This document shows positions 48,939 through 58,689 of a stretch of 64,000 bases of DNA, piece by piece; positions within the stretch are counted from its first letter, which is position 1; each line of letters begins with the position of its first letter. The notes below the pieces were generated by a model. The model was not told where the DNA came from, did no database searches, and was given only the letters and a program-made list of their open reading frames with translations. Both the position numbers and the translations under genes were made by a program. The DNA comes from Nostoc sp. B(2019) (GTDB lineage: Bacteria; Cyanobacteriota; Cyanobacteriia; Cyanobacteriales; Nostocaceae), in the NCBI RefSeq assembly GCF_010091925.1, contig NZ_WVID01000008.1, forward strand, positions 62,001 through 126,000, in the 5' to 3' direction.

Positions 48939-49755
48939 GACAAAATAGGCGTCCTGGGCGATAAGTTCCTAAGCCGCGATTGACATATAATTGATTTTTT
49001 TCTACCTGATGAAATCCCTGTGCCCACTCCCAATATCGCACTACTTTAGAGCAGTCTCCTAGTAAAAACGTCACCCAACATCGGAGTTTTTTAGGAATTT
49101 GTTTTAGCAGTTTTTTATAATAAACTACTAGAGGGCCAACGCCCGGAATCACAATATGACCACCGTGGGTATGACCAGATAATTGTAAATCTACGCGCCA
49201 TTGTTGCAATATCTTAGCTGTATCTGGATTGTGAGATAAAACGATGCGGGGTATATTAGGTTCTAATTGATTCATGACTGTTGCGGGACGAAATTCCCTT
49301 GACCAATAATCAGCTAGTCCTACTAGCGGCAATTTTTTCCCTAGGGGATAAGCGATTTCATTCCAAAGCACATGAACCCCAATACTAGTCAGCGCGGCTG
49401 TAACTTCTGCTTGGGAGTGGCTGTAATGTATATCATGGTTGCCAAGTACAGCATAGATACCACAGCGACTTTGCAGATGTTTGAGTCGAAGCACCAGTTG
49501 GTGAATTGGCGTGGGATCGTCAGTTACGTAATCACCAGTTAATAGAACTAAATCCGGTTCAACTTCGTTAGTAAGTGCGATCGCTTTTTCTAACATCTCT
49601 TCTGACAGCCGCAAACCATCGTAGTGAAAATCTGACAACTGCACCAGCTTTGTGCCTTGTAAAGACGCTGGAAGTTCTGCAATCTTAACCGTTATTTTAT
49701 CTACTCTTAAATGCCCCGTAAATAACCAATGCATATAGTAACTGACACTCCTCAT
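48904..49755 (-). CDS. Metallophosphoesterase, copy 1
   Basis: A 283-residue calcineurin-like phosphoesterase of the YkuE/YaeI type. Metal motifs are LVQLSDFHYDG, LLTGDYVTDD, AVLGNHDIHYS and LQLSGHTHGGHI. Relatives are membrane-associated and some hydrolyse lipid phosphates such as UDP-diacylglucosamine. It is closely similar along its whole length to the gene at 50272-51123 and both face left, so this is a tandem duplication. It ends next to a repeat element. Confidence 0.93.
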   Translation of the reverse strand: MRSVSYYMHWLFTGHLRVDKITVKIAELPASLQGTKLVQLSDFHYDGLRLSEEMLEKAIALTNEVEPDLVLLTGDYVTDDPTPIHQLVLRLKHLQSRCGIYAVLGNHDIHYSHSQAEVTAALTSIGVHVLWNEIAYPLGKKLPLVGLADYWSREFRPATVMNQLEPNIPRIVLSHNPDTAKILQQWRVDLQLSGHTHGGHIVIPGVGPLVVYYKKLLKQIPKKLRCWVTFLLGDCSKVVRYWEWAQGFHQVEKNQLYVNRGLGTYRPGRLFCPPEVTVITLVN

Positions 49756-50271
49756 ACCAGCGCTTACAGCTTACCAAAAATTAAAATGTATCTTGAGTAA
49801 CTGCAACAATTTCTGTCATAAAATCCAAATAAAATAAATGAATTGGTTGGAATTCTGTTACTAAATTATACTAAGCTAGGAAAAAATATATTATGGCAAG
49901 GGACAGGGAACAGGCTTGAGAGTCTCTTGATGTCAGGGTTTTATGATCATCTGATATCCTAAACTACCTGGTAACAGCTATATTTCATAAACTGGATAAC
50001 GCATTTTAAATTGCTTATATCAAGCTTTTCTCTATATGTCTTAATTACGAATTACGTTAGCGAGTCTTGTCTACGACACGCTACGTCATAACACAGCGTT
50101 AGCGAATCTTCCCCCAAGGGTAGTACTACGGTCTTCTCCCTTCGCGTAGCGTCGCCTTTAGGAGAAGGGCTGTAGTGCGAACGAGCGTCATTACGAATTA
50201 CGTAAAGCCTGCGGCATAGCTACGCTTAGAGCGCAGCGGGGCGTAGCCCCAGAGCGAATTACGAATTAGTA
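49756..50271. other. Spacer between the duplicated phosphoesterases, largely dispersed repeats
   Basis: The first half is AT-rich and probably has the promoter of copy 1. From 50041 to 50270 it is a composite of palindromic Nostocales elements (GCGTAGCGTCGCC, ACGCTACG, TTACGAATTACG units), including the 79-bp repeat at 50191-50269. No gene. Confidence 0.6.
50191..50269. repeat. 79-bp dispersed repeat, copy A
   Basis: These 79 bases are identical, in reverse complement, to 58790-58868, 8.5 kb away. The element ends in TTACGAATTACG-like repeats and contains an inner palindrome around GGGGCGTAGCCCC. Confidence 0.92.
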
Positions 50272-51123
50272 TTACTCACTTTGTAGCGTAATTATAGTAA
50301 TTTCTGGGCGACAAAATAAGCGACCGGGGAGATAAGTTCCTAAGCCACGATTGACATATAACTGATTTTTTCCTAACTGATGTAAACCCTCTGCCCATTC
50401 CCAATGGCGTACTACAGAAAAGTTTCTTCGTAAAAATGGTATCCGACGCCGTATTTTTAAGGGTATTTTTCTCACGATCTTTTTGTAAACAACCACAGCA
50501 GGGCCAATTCCAGGAATCACGATTTGACCACCGTGAGTGTGACCAGATAATTGCAAATCGACTCGCCATGCTTGCAATATCTCCGCAGTATCCGGGTTAT
50601 GGGATAAAACAATACGAGGTGTAGCGGGGTCTAGCTGGTTCATTACTGATGCAGGATTGAATTCCTTTGAGTAACGGTCTGCTAATCCTATCAGTGGTAA
50701 TTCTTTTCCTAGTGGATAGGCAATTTCATTCCAAAGAACGTTAATTCCAATGTTAGTTAGAGCTGCTGTAACTTCGGCTTTTGAGTGTGTGTAATATATA
50801 TCATGGTTGCCTAGTATGGCATAAATACCAGCGCGACTGTGCAGATGTTTAAGTCGTAGTACTAGTTGGTGAATTGGTGTAGGGCTTGTGGTTACATAGT
50901 CACCAGTTAATAGAATTAAGTCTGGTTTTACTTGGTTGCTAACTGCGATCGCACTTTCTAACATTTCTTCTGATAGTCGCAAACCATCATAATGAAAATC
51001 TGACAACTGCACCAGCTTTTTACCTTGTAATGATGCAGGCAACCCTGCAATCTTAACCGTTAATCTCTGTGTACTCAACGGCCCAGATAACAACGAGTGC
51101 ATAAGGTGTTCAATAGTCTTCAA
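50272..51123 (-). CDS. Metallophosphoesterase, copy 2
   Basis: A 283-residue paralogue of the gene at 48904-49755 with all four metal motifs: LVQLSDFHYDG, LLTGDYVTTS, AILGNHDIYYT and LQLSGHTHGGQI. Most differences are conservative; the region before the C-terminus (KKIVRKIPLKIRRRIPFLRR) is more basic here. The equal lengths show no decay in either copy. Confidence 0.93.
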   Translation of the reverse strand: MKTIEHLMHSLLSGPLSTQRLTVKIAGLPASLQGKKLVQLSDFHYDGLRLSEEMLESAIAVSNQVKPDLILLTGDYVTTSPTPIHQLVLRLKHLHSRAGIYAILGNHDIYYTHSKAEVTAALTNIGINVLWNEIAYPLGKELPLIGLADRYSKEFNPASVMNQLDPATPRIVLSHNPDTAEILQAWRVDLQLSGHTHGGQIVIPGIGPAVVVYKKIVRKIPLKIRRRIPFLRRNFSVVRHWEWAEGLHQLGKNQLYVNRGLGTYLPGRLFCRPEITIITLQSE

Positions 51124-51266
51124 TCATAGCGCTTACAGCTTAACGAAAAATTATCCGATTTCCCGTAGCGACTAAAGTAAATTCTTATAAATTTCATCAA
51201 ACCTATAGATTTAAATGTATTTGTACTAATTTAAATCAAATTTAAATTTAGTTATTTATGTTAAAT

Positions 51267-51416
51267 ATGCTACTTAGTTGCCTTTGTTTAGGCGTGCGAT
51301 CGCTGCGAATAAGACGTAGCCCATCGCCAAAACGTCTGGAGATAATTGCCACAGCTACCCATTTATTTCAAGAACCAGGTAAATTAGCAGCAGTAGCACA
51401 ACTAATGAGTGAATAA
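51267..51416 (+). pseudogene. Alpha/beta hydrolase C-terminal remnant
   Basis: A 49-codon open frame whose end, PKRLEIIATATHLFQEPGKL then AAVAQLMSE, matches the C-terminus of dienelactone-hydrolase-like proteins often fused or adjacent to phosphoribosyltransferases; ATHLFQEPG carries the catalytic histidine. The first 15 codons bear no resemblance to the family. The remainder of the gene is missing. Confidence 0.55.
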
Positions 51417-51466
51417 TTGAAGCATTAGTAAGTAGGTAGGTATAATTAAATATAAAATAAAATTAT

Positions 51467-51532
51467 AGTTCGTAGTGGGCGATTCATCGCTCAAAACAAG
51501 GATTATCAAGACTAAAGTCCTTACTACAAACT
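51467..51532. repeat. 66-bp inverted-repeat element
   Basis: AGTTCGTAGT (51467-51476) faces ACTACAAACT (51523-51532), one mismatch. Inside are GGGCGATTCATCGCTC and GACTAAAGTCC palindromes. This is the form of small non-autonomous elements common in Nostoc relatives. Confidence 0.55.
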
Positions 51533-51672
51533 TTAATTTATTTATGCCTAGCTACTTAGCAATTCGTAATTCGTAATAAAGAAAGTTAGTTTCTTTTTTC
51601 AAATTGGTATTACCTTATTGTTGGGGTATGAGGTCGATATGGTGTGGCGAGAGTACCCTTGCGGAGGTCTAG

Positions 51673-53019
51673 ATGGATGTAGTCAAGCGTCGTATCGGTC
51701 TTGAGCAAGAGTTTTTTCTGGTAGATGAGGTTGGTCATCTGAGCGATCGCGCCGATGAGTTTTTGCAGGGTTGTCACTCAATGGCTCAAGCACAAGGTTT
51801 AAACCCAAGTTACTTTGTGCCAGAGTTCGTCAAGAGTATGGTGGAGATTAACACACCACCAGCATATAGTGGCACAGAGTTAGCCAGAGAATATCTAAAA
51901 AATCTCAAATTAGCGCTTTGTGTGGCACGACAGATTGGTTTACGGCTTTATCCTCTGTCTAGCTATCCTTTGCATATCATGCCAGTCATGCGCGATCGCC
52001 CTAATTATCATATCCAAGCGCGGACTGTTGGCTATGACAAATTTTTGCATGCTGGGAAATGTACTGGTACACACCTACATTTGGAAGTTCCGTCTGGAGT
52101 AATTGACCCTCGTGTTGCAGTTTCTTACAACTCTACAGCGGCAGAGCGAGAAGAACTACTAAATATCTACAATTTAGCTACAGCTTGCGACTCAGCACTC
52201 ATTTCCCTGACGCGGGCGTGTCCCTTTTATGAAGGACAGGCGATCGGGCTAGCCGCGCACACAATTCGTTATCGAGGTAGCGAAACCTTTGGCTGGGAAG
52301 GAGTTTACACTAATTTACAATCTGTCGGCGGACTCATGCCTTATGCTGAGAGTGTAGAGAGTTTAGTGGAGCAGCAATTTGCTCGCTACTACACTTGGCT
52401 GCAAGCGATGGAAAAAGCCGGAATTGAACGTCACCTGTTTTTAGAAGCGGGAGGAAGCTTACTCAAATCAGCTTGGAATCCGGTTAGACTCAACAAACTT
52501 GGTACTGTGGAAATAAGATGTATAGATAGCAACTATCCCTCAGTTATTTTAGCTGTAATTGTACTGTTGGAGAATGCGGCTGATCGAGTCAGACGCGAGA
52601 AGTTAACAGTTAGACCAGCTAAAGGAATGCAGACATTTGAACTAGTAGGCGATTGCCTTTATGTACCGGATTTTGAATATCTCAATGGTGAATTGCTCCA
52701 TGCCTCAGCTACAGAGGGAGTCAAAAACCCCAAAGTTAAGGCTTACGTCAATTCAATTTTGCAGTTTGCTATGAAGGACACTGGTGAAGGAGCAAAGTTT
52801 CTGGAAAAACTGAGCGCATACCTTGATCGCTATCAGACAATAGAAGCCGGGATATTGCAAGAGTTTACCCCGACAACTGCTCAACTTACATTAGATGCGG
52901 GTTTGCGTCTAGTGCGTGAGTGTTGTGACAAGCTAGAAGCACAGGTTTCATGGATAGACACAGAAAATCCCTTATCAGCGTTGGATCTTGACGAACGATT
53001 GTTACTACAGCAGCTTTAA
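51673..53019 (+). CDS. GCS2-family carboxylate-amine ligase (glutamate-cysteine ligase-like)
   Basis: A 448-residue protein of the GCS2 family. It starts MDVVKRRIGLEQEFFLVDEV, where the GxExE-like acidic motif binds metal and ATP. Further marks are VKSMVEINTPPAYSG, the histidine-rich AGKCTGTHLHLEVPSG and the C-terminal KLGTVEIRCIDSNYPS. The family joins an amino acid to the gamma-carboxyl of glutamate. It differs from the shorter cyanobacterial GshA I know, so glutathione synthesis is not certain. GGAGG six bases before the ATG fixes the start. Confidence 0.85.
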   Translation: MDVVKRRIGLEQEFFLVDEVGHLSDRADEFLQGCHSMAQAQGLNPSYFVPEFVKSMVEINTPPAYSGTELAREYLKNLKLALCVARQIGLRLYPLSSYPLHIMPVMRDRPNYHIQARTVGYDKFLHAGKCTGTHLHLEVPSGVIDPRVAVSYNSTAAEREELLNIYNLATACDSALISLTRACPFYEGQAIGLAAHTIRYRGSETFGWEGVYTNLQSVGGLMPYAESVESLVEQQFARYYTWLQAMEKAGIERHLFLEAGGSLLKSAWNPVRLNKLGTVEIRCIDSNYPSVILAVIVLLENAADRVRREKLTVRPAKGMQTFELVGDCLYVPDFEYLNGELLHASATEGVKNPKVKAYVNSILQFAMKDTGEGAKFLEKLSAYLDRYQTIEAGILQEFTPTTAQLTLDAGLRLVRECCDKLEAQVSWIDTENPLSALDLDERLLLQQL

Positions 53020-53055
53020 AAGCATTCCAACTAAATTTACTCAAAACTTAAGGCT

Positions 53056-53625
53056 ATGGACGTTAAAGAACTTCTAAATCGATATGCAGCAGGAGAAAGG
53101 AACTTTCACGGTATCGTTTTACCGAAAGCCGATTTACGGGGTGTTCACTTGGGCGGTGTAGACTTTGGTAGAGCAGACCTACGGGGTGCTAACTTAGCAA
53201 AGGCATCCATGAGTGGAGCTAATCTGTGTAAAGCAAATCTTCAAGGTGCGAACTTAGAACACGCAAATTTATCTGAAGTGATTTTTTGTGGCGCTGATTT
53301 GTGTGAAGCTACACTGACAACAGCCAACCTCAATGAATCAGACCTCAGTGGTGCATATCTTTGTGATGCAGACTTATGTGATGCTACTTTGCACATGGCA
53401 TCACTTAGCGCAGCAAACTTGCAACGTGTAAACCTAAGTGATGCCAAAATGAGCGGAGTTAGGATGTGGAAAGCTGATTTGCGAGAATCTGATCTGAGTG
53501 GTGCTGATTTAAGTGAGGCAAATCTGAGTGAGGCAAACCTGACTGGGGCAAATTTAAATGCAACAGATATGAGTGAAGCTTTTTTAACTGGGACAATTAT
53601 GCCTGACGGTACTATACATAAATAG
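53056..53625 (+). CDS. Pentapeptide repeat protein
   Basis: A 189-residue protein composed of about 28 A(D/N)LxX pentapeptides from residue 25 on (ADLRGVHLGGVDFGRADLRG and so on), forming a right-handed quadrilateral beta-helix about seven coils long. Such proteins are abundant in cyanobacteria with mostly unknown roles; a few mimic DNA and inhibit gyrase. There is no membrane segment. It follows the GCS2 gene by 36 bp and may share its transcript. Confidence 0.93.
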   Translation: MDVKELLNRYAAGERNFHGIVLPKADLRGVHLGGVDFGRADLRGANLAKASMSGANLCKANLQGANLEHANLSEVIFCGADLCEATLTTANLNESDLSGAYLCDADLCDATLHMASLSAANLQRVNLSDAKMSGVRMWKADLRESDLSGADLSEANLSEANLTGANLNATDMSEAFLTGTIMPDGTIHK

Positions 53626-53631
53626 TGTTAA

Positions 53632-53829
53632 TTGAATCTAAAGTCTATATCCTTGCTGATACACCGCGCCCAACATTCTCTAGCCAGTGCAAAACACTTA
53701 GCTAAGACTAGAAATGAAATAGCTGCATTAAAATCAGTTCAATCTCAAACTTTGCAACAAGTTTTGAGGAAAGTGGAGCAAGCATTTGTTTCTATGCCGG
53801 AACAAAATCATTTTTTTGTCTCCACCTAG
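53632..53829 (+). CDS. Small hypothetical protein after the pentapeptide gene
   Basis: A 65-codon frame with a TTG start, 6 bp after the preceding stop. The sequence is helical and mixed-charge (RAQHSLASAKHLAKTRNEIA), soluble, of no known family. Its position just behind a gene and its composition speak for a real gene; the rare start and the lack of a clear ribosome site speak against. Confidence 0.35.
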   Translation: MNLKSISLLIHRAQHSLASAKHLAKTRNEIAALKSVQSQTLQQVLRKVEQAFVSMPEQNHFFVST

Positions 53830-54284
53830 AGGTTACGCCGTCTATATTCCTCAGTTTTGATCAGATTTTTTTACATAGCCAATTAATGTTTAAATTATTA
53901 CCAATATACTCATACTTAAGATGTAGTTATCATCCTGGAAAATATTCTTAATGGTCATCTAACTTTCATCAAAACTATATCAATTGGTTGATATTTAAAT
54001 CGAGTTATTTTTTTAGTATCAATGCAATACCTTGTGAATCAATTAGAGAAAATTAAACAAGGTATTAAGTAAGGATAAAATAAATCCTCAGTTATTAGAC
54101 ATCATTCACATCCTTTTTAAGAAATCAGGAAATCCAAATAAAGAATAGATAGCAATCTGGTTTGATTTTTGAAAAAAATCTCGACACTTAAGCTTCAAGT
54201 GTCGACGGTTATTGTCTACCAAAATCTGAATCTGGTGGGTAATGTCACCCTACCTATATTTCAAAATTCAGATAGGAACTCTAT
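53830..54284. other. Intergenic region with a hairpin
   Basis: AT-rich, 455 bp. A perfect 9-bp hairpin TCGACACTT/AAGTGTCGA is at 54181-54205. A short open stretch at about 54052-54147 (ending DIIHILFKKSGNPNKE) has no start codon and may be a remnant. The promoter of the three-gene protease cluster is presumably close to 54240. Confidence 0.5.
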
Positions 54285-54626
54285 ATGGATAAGAAATTAA
54301 TATTTGCTTTTTTTGCCATAGCATTAGCAAGTTTACTATTTTTACCATTATTTACTTTCAATCAGGACAAACAATTTTTGTTTTTGTCAAGCTCTTTATC
54401 AACTAGGCCAACTATTGAACAGGTAAAAGAGCAATATGAATCTGATTTACTGAGTATTAATGGTGTAGTAGGTGTGGGAATTGGCAAATGTGAAGATAAA
54501 CCTTGCATAAAAGTGTATTTAGAAAATGAATCTCCGAACTTGAAAAAGCAAATACCAAAGCAGTTGGACGGATTCAAAGTAGATACACAAGTGACTGGAG
54601 CTATTCAAGCATTGCCTCAGCAATAA
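54285..54626 (+). CDS. Membrane-anchored protein carrying a single protease-associated module
   Basis: A 113-residue protein. An N-terminal membrane segment (LIFAFFAIALASLLFLPLF) leads to a soluble module at residues 47-107: INGVVGVGIGKCEDKPCIKV, then ESPNLKKQIPKQLDGFKVDT. The same module occurs in the next two genes. AGGA lies 9-12 bases before the ATG. The protein probably faces the periplasm. It could restrain or guide the protease encoded two genes downstream; no family name is known to me. Confidence 0.72.
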   Translation: MDKKLIFAFFAIALASLLFLPLFTFNQDKQFLFLSSSLSTRPTIEQVKEQYESDLLSINGVVGVGIGKCEDKPCIKVYLENESPNLKKQIPKQLDGFKVDTQVTGAIQALPQQ

Positions 54627-54659
54627 CAAGTCTTTTTTCTCTGTAAATAGGAGATGGCG

Positions 54660-54887
54660 ATGAACCAAGTTAATAGCGTCAAACAGAATTATGAGGAACA
54701 ACTGATGAGGCTGCCCAACGTCACAGGCGTTGGCATTGGTGAAAAGGATGGGAAGACGGTTATTAAAGTTTTTGTTACCCAAAAAGTTCCAGAATCCGAC
54801 TTGCAGCCCCAGGAAGTTGTCCCAAAGTCTATAGAAGGATGTGAAACCGACGTTGAAGAAATCGGCATTGTAACAGCACAAATCTAA
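54660..54887 (+). CDS. Stand-alone protease-associated module protein
   Basis: A 75-residue soluble protein made almost only of the shared module: LPNVTGVGIGEKDGKTVIKV, then QKVPESDLQPQEVVPKSIEG and CETDVEEIG. I start it at 54660 (MNQVNSVKQN), because the AGGAG ribosome site at 54649-54653 abuts the earlier ATG at 54654 and is well spaced only for the later one. It lies 33 bp after the previous gene and 26 bp before the protease. Confidence 0.75.
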   Translation: MNQVNSVKQNYEEQLMRLPNVTGVGIGEKDGKTVIKVFVTQKVPESDLQPQEVVPKSIEGCETDVEEIGIVTAQI

Positions 54888-54913
54888 GCAACCAGATCAA
54901 CAGGAGATTTGAT

Positions 54914-56062
54914 ATGAAATTAGATGAAAACAAAATGATACTGTCTGGACAGTACACAACAGAGGTACAAACAGCTCACAGATTAGCCGTAGAAGAGTTT
55001 ATGAGTCCACAGCAGCTACGTCCCAACGTCGTTGGTCTTGGAGTAGGTGTCAAGTGGCGGAATGGGGAACCCACAGGTGAGCCAGCATTGGTGACATTGG
55101 TAACTCACAAGATGCCAAAAGATGAGTTGAGTGACGCCGACCTGATACCATCAACATTAGCAGATATGCAAACTGATGTTTTGGAAATAGGTTATCCTTT
55201 TGCGGGAGTGGGCGAGTTACGCCAAAAACCAACACAACTAAGAACCGAGCTAATACAACCTACTGATGGTGTTTCTGGAAGTTACCGTGTTACTGAAAGG
55301 GTTGAGATACCAGAGGCCGGCGTTGAGTTGCTTGCTAAACGGGCCCGCCCAGCTGAAGGAGGCTACAGCGTCGGACATTTCAAGATTACGGCAGGTACTA
55401 TTGCTACTTGCGTATACGATATTTTACCAGAAGGTTCTACTAACCCTCCTGTGCATGGCAGAGGTATCCCATCTCGATACTACATTCTTAGCAATAATCA
55501 CGTCTTGGCTAACAGCAACGATGCTGCTATAGGCGATCCTATATTGCAACCAGGCCCCTTTGATGGGGGGACTGCTCCAACTGATATCATCGCTCGGTTA
55601 AACCGATTTGTTCCGATTGATTTTGAGCCAACAATTCCCAGAGAACAGCACCGCAACCTTGTAGATGCGGCGATCGCAGAAGGAGCATTCCATGATCTTG
55701 ATCGAGAAATTTACTGGTTGGGTTACGTGCGAGGCTGGCGGCGCAAGCAGGATGTAACGGTGGGGATGCCTGTGTATAAGACTGGACGCACCACAAACTT
55801 CACAAGCGGCAGAATTACGGCGATTAGTGCCACTGTCGATGTGGGCTATGGTAATGGAAGGATAGCCCGTTTCAAGGATCAGATAGTTACTACCAATCTT
55901 TCCGCCGGTGGTGACTCTGGTTCACTGGTTGCTACTTTAGTAAATAACACCCCGGCCGCTGTAGGGCTGTTGTTTGCTGGCTCCTCGGTAGCAACTATTG
56001 TCAATCAAATCGAAAATGTGCGATCGCTACTACGGATAGAAGTTGCAGAACAGATCCTCTAA
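54914..56062 (+). CDS. Trypsin-like serine protease with N-terminal regulatory module
   Basis: A 382-residue protein. Residues 36-93 are the shared module (RPNVVGLGVGVKWRNGEPTG to TDVLEIGYP). Residues 150-380 form a chymotrypsin-fold domain with His196 in ILSNNHVLAN, Asp251 in NLVDAAIAEG and Ser335 in SAGGDSGSLV, all intact. The combination resembles Nal1-type proteases. No signal peptide is visible, so it is probably cytoplasmic. AGGAG 8-12 bases upstream sets the start. It forms one operon with the two module genes. Confidence 0.85.
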   Translation: MKLDENKMILSGQYTTEVQTAHRLAVEEFMSPQQLRPNVVGLGVGVKWRNGEPTGEPALVTLVTHKMPKDELSDADLIPSTLADMQTDVLEIGYPFAGVGELRQKPTQLRTELIQPTDGVSGSYRVTERVEIPEAGVELLAKRARPAEGGYSVGHFKITAGTIATCVYDILPEGSTNPPVHGRGIPSRYYILSNNHVLANSNDAAIGDPILQPGPFDGGTAPTDIIARLNRFVPIDFEPTIPREQHRNLVDAAIAEGAFHDLDREIYWLGYVRGWRRKQDVTVGMPVYKTGRTTNFTSGRITAISATVDVGYGNGRIARFKDQIVTTNLSAGGDSGSLVATLVNNTPAAVGLLFAGSSVATIVNQIENVRSLLRIEVAEQIL

Positions 56063-56229
56063 AAGCCCATTTTCAATTACTAGTAGTCTACTAACCCAAA
56101 ATTCTCGGTTTTGGGCTGGAGAAAAGTAAAAGGAGGAAAGAGTAATAAATACCTTTCCTCTTTAACAACATTTATAAAAATGTTTTTGACAGGAAAAAAG
56201 GCAATCAAACAATCAGGTTCATAAGATAA

Positions 56230-58689
56230 CTATGATTCAATTACCTTACTGTTGCTACCTTCTTCCGTACTTGCTATTTCTAAAAGAGTCTTCAGTACAG
56301 AGTCAGGGTTAAGACTGATAGAATCAATACCTTGCTGAACCAAAAATTGAGCGAATTCTGGATAGTCGCTGGGTGCTTGACCGCAAATACCAATTTTGCA
56401 TCCGTGCTTTTTAACTGTGGCTATGGCTTTAGCAATCATCCGCTTTACAGCTGCATTGCGTTCATCGAATAAATGCGCTACTAATTCCGAATCTCTATCT
56501 ACTCCTAATATTAATTGTGTCAGGTCATTCGAGCCAATTGAGAATCCATCAAAGATCTCACAAAATTCATCCGCCAATTGCACATTACTAGGTAACTCAC
56601 ACATCACATAGACTTGCAAACTATTTTCTCCCTGTACCAAACCATGCTTTGCCATCTCTGATAGCACGCGCTGACCTTCTTCGGGAGTACGACAAAATGG
56701 AACCATTAAAATTACATTAGTTAAACCCATGCGATCGCGGACATTTTTCATCGCTAGACATTCTAAAGCGAAGCCTTCACGGTAGCGTTCATCGTAGTAG
56801 CGAGAAGCACCACGCCACCCCAGCATCGGGTTTTCTTCTTGGGGTTCAAACTGCTTGCCACCCAAAAGGTTAGCATATTCATTACTTTTAAAATCTGACA
56901 GGCGCACAATCACAGGTTTGGGATAAAAAGCAGCTGCGATCGTGCCAATACCTTGAGCTAGTTTATCGATAAAGTACGCGGTTTTGTCTTTGTATTGGGC
57001 AGTTAACTCGGCAATTTGAGATTTGGCAAACTGATCTTCTAATTTATCAAAGTGAATTAACGCCAGTGGATGCGTCTTAATATGATTAGCAATGATAAAT
57101 TCCATTCGCGCTAATCCGACTCCATCATTGGGGATAGCGGCATAACTTAATGCTTCTTCTGGATTACCCACATTCATCATAATTTTGGTACGAGTGTGGG
57201 GCAATTTTTCCAATGCTAATTCTGTCACTTCATAAGGCAATAAACCTTCGTAAACTCTGCCAGTTTCACCTTCTGCACAGCTAACAGTAATTTCTTGTTC
57301 TGTTTTCAATACGGTGGTGGCATTCCCACAACCAACTATTGCTGGAATACCTATTTCTCTAGCAATAATTGCACTATGGCAAGTACGTCCACCTTGGTTA
57401 GTAACAATTGCACTAGCACGTTTCATGATGGGTTCCCAGTCGGGATCAGTGCGATTTGTGACTAGTACTTCTCCAGGTTGAAACTGGTTAATTTGATGCA
57501 CATCCAGAATAACTCTGGCTTTACCTTGTCCAATCATCTCACCCACACTCCGCCCTGTACTCAACACTTCACCTTTTTGGTGTAAATGATAAGTGCGGAG
57601 AACATTTTTAGATTTCTGAGACTGTACTGTTTCGGGACGCGCCTGCACTATGAAAAGTTCATTGGTAATCCCATCTTTTGCCCATTCAATATCCATTGGT
57701 GTATAGACACCACGTACTTGTGAGTAATGTTCTTCAATGAGACAACAAGCGTGGGCTAACTGTAAAATTTCTTCATCACTAAGGGCATATTTTAGGCGAT
57801 CGCTTGCCGCAACACTGATATTTTTGGTCAATTTCGATCCGCCAGTATCGTAGACCATCTTGATTTCTTTTGTACCCAGGCGTTTTTCTAAAATTGGGCG
57901 ATATCCCTGCTTTAGCGTAGGTTTAAATACTAAGTATTCGTCTGGATTGACCGCTCCTTGTACTACATTTTCTCCCAAACCATAGGCGGCAGTAATTAGT
58001 GCTACATCTTGAAAACCTGTTTCAGTATCGATAGAAAACATCACCCCAGATGTTGCCAGGTCAGAACGCACCATTTTTTGTACGCCTACCGAGAGGGCTA
58101 TGCTAAAGTGGTCGAAACCTTTGATTTTACGGTAAGAAATAGCGCGATCGGTATAGATTGAAGCAAAGCACTTGTGACAGGCTTCTAGTACAGCTTGCAC
58201 CCCGTGGACATTCAGGTAGGTTTCTTGCTGTCCGGCAAAGCTAGCATCAGGTAAGTCTTCGGCTGTGGCACTAGAACGGACTGCAACATCTGTGTTAGCG
58301 CCATATTGTTCTTCAAGGTCTTGATAAGCTTGGGTAATGGCTTGTTGCAATTGTGCTGGGAATGGAGTTTGTAGCATTAAAGACCGTGCTTGCTGACCAA
58401 TAGAATGGAGATTGTTCACATCTTCTACATTTAAATCTGCAAACAATTGCCGCAATTTAGCTTCCAAACCTGCTGAAGAGATAAAGTAACGATAAGCGTA
58501 AGCTGTAGTAGCAAATCCTGTGGGAACCTTGATGCCTTTGGGTACAAGCTGCTGAATCATTTCTCCCAAAGAAGCGTTCTTGCCACCGACTAGGGCTATA
58601 TCTGCAATTCCAACTTCGCTTAAAGGTAATACTAAGGCTTTGTCTTGGGATTGATGAGGAGTTTGTTGATTAACTAGCGCTTCTGGCAT
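56230..58689 (-). CDS. ppsA: Phosphoenolpyruvate synthase
   Basis: An 819-residue PEP synthase of normal length. The N-terminal ATP-grasp domain starts with LPLSEVGIADIALVGGKNAS. The swivelling domain carries the phosphohistidine, His438, in GGRTCHSAIIAREIGIPAIV. The C-terminal PEP/pyruvate barrel ends with GSNDLTQLILGVDRDS and KIGICGQAPSDYPEF. It makes PEP from pyruvate and ATP for gluconeogenesis. It is followed on the same strand by pfkA-side DNA but is read away from it. Confidence 0.96.
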   Translation of the reverse strand: MPEALVNQQTPHQSQDKALVLPLSEVGIADIALVGGKNASLGEMIQQLVPKGIKVPTGFATTAYAYRYFISSAGLEAKLRQLFADLNVEDVNNLHSIGQQARSLMLQTPFPAQLQQAITQAYQDLEEQYGANTDVAVRSSATAEDLPDASFAGQQETYLNVHGVQAVLEACHKCFASIYTDRAISYRKIKGFDHFSIALSVGVQKMVRSDLATSGVMFSIDTETGFQDVALITAAYGLGENVVQGAVNPDEYLVFKPTLKQGYRPILEKRLGTKEIKMVYDTGGSKLTKNISVAASDRLKYALSDEEILQLAHACCLIEEHYSQVRGVYTPMDIEWAKDGITNELFIVQARPETVQSQKSKNVLRTYHLHQKGEVLSTGRSVGEMIGQGKARVILDVHQINQFQPGEVLVTNRTDPDWEPIMKRASAIVTNQGGRTCHSAIIAREIGIPAIVGCGNATTVLKTEQEITVSCAEGETGRVYEGLLPYEVTELALEKLPHTRTKIMMNVGNPEEALSYAAIPNDGVGLARMEFIIANHIKTHPLALIHFDKLEDQFAKSQIAELTAQYKDKTAYFIDKLAQGIGTIAAAFYPKPVIVRLSDFKSNEYANLLGGKQFEPQEENPMLGWRGASRYYDERYREGFALECLAMKNVRDRMGLTNVILMVPFCRTPEEGQRVLSEMAKHGLVQGENSLQVYVMCELPSNVQLADEFCEIFDGFSIGSNDLTQLILGVDRDSELVAHLFDERNAAVKRMIAKAIATVKKHGCKIGICGQAPSDYPEFAQFLVQQGIDSISLNPDSVLKTLLEIASTEEGSNSKVIES

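Larger units (their letters stand above)
51124..51672. other. Intergenic region with a hydrolase remnant and a small inverted-repeat element
   Basis: About 550 bp upstream of the GCS2 gene. It contains a coding remnant (51267-51416), a 66-bp inverted-repeat element (51467-51532) and heptamer-like AATTCGTAATTCGTAAT sequence near 51563. The GCS2 promoter should be within the last 100 bp; TGCGGAGGT before the ATG is a ribosome site. Confidence 0.55.
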
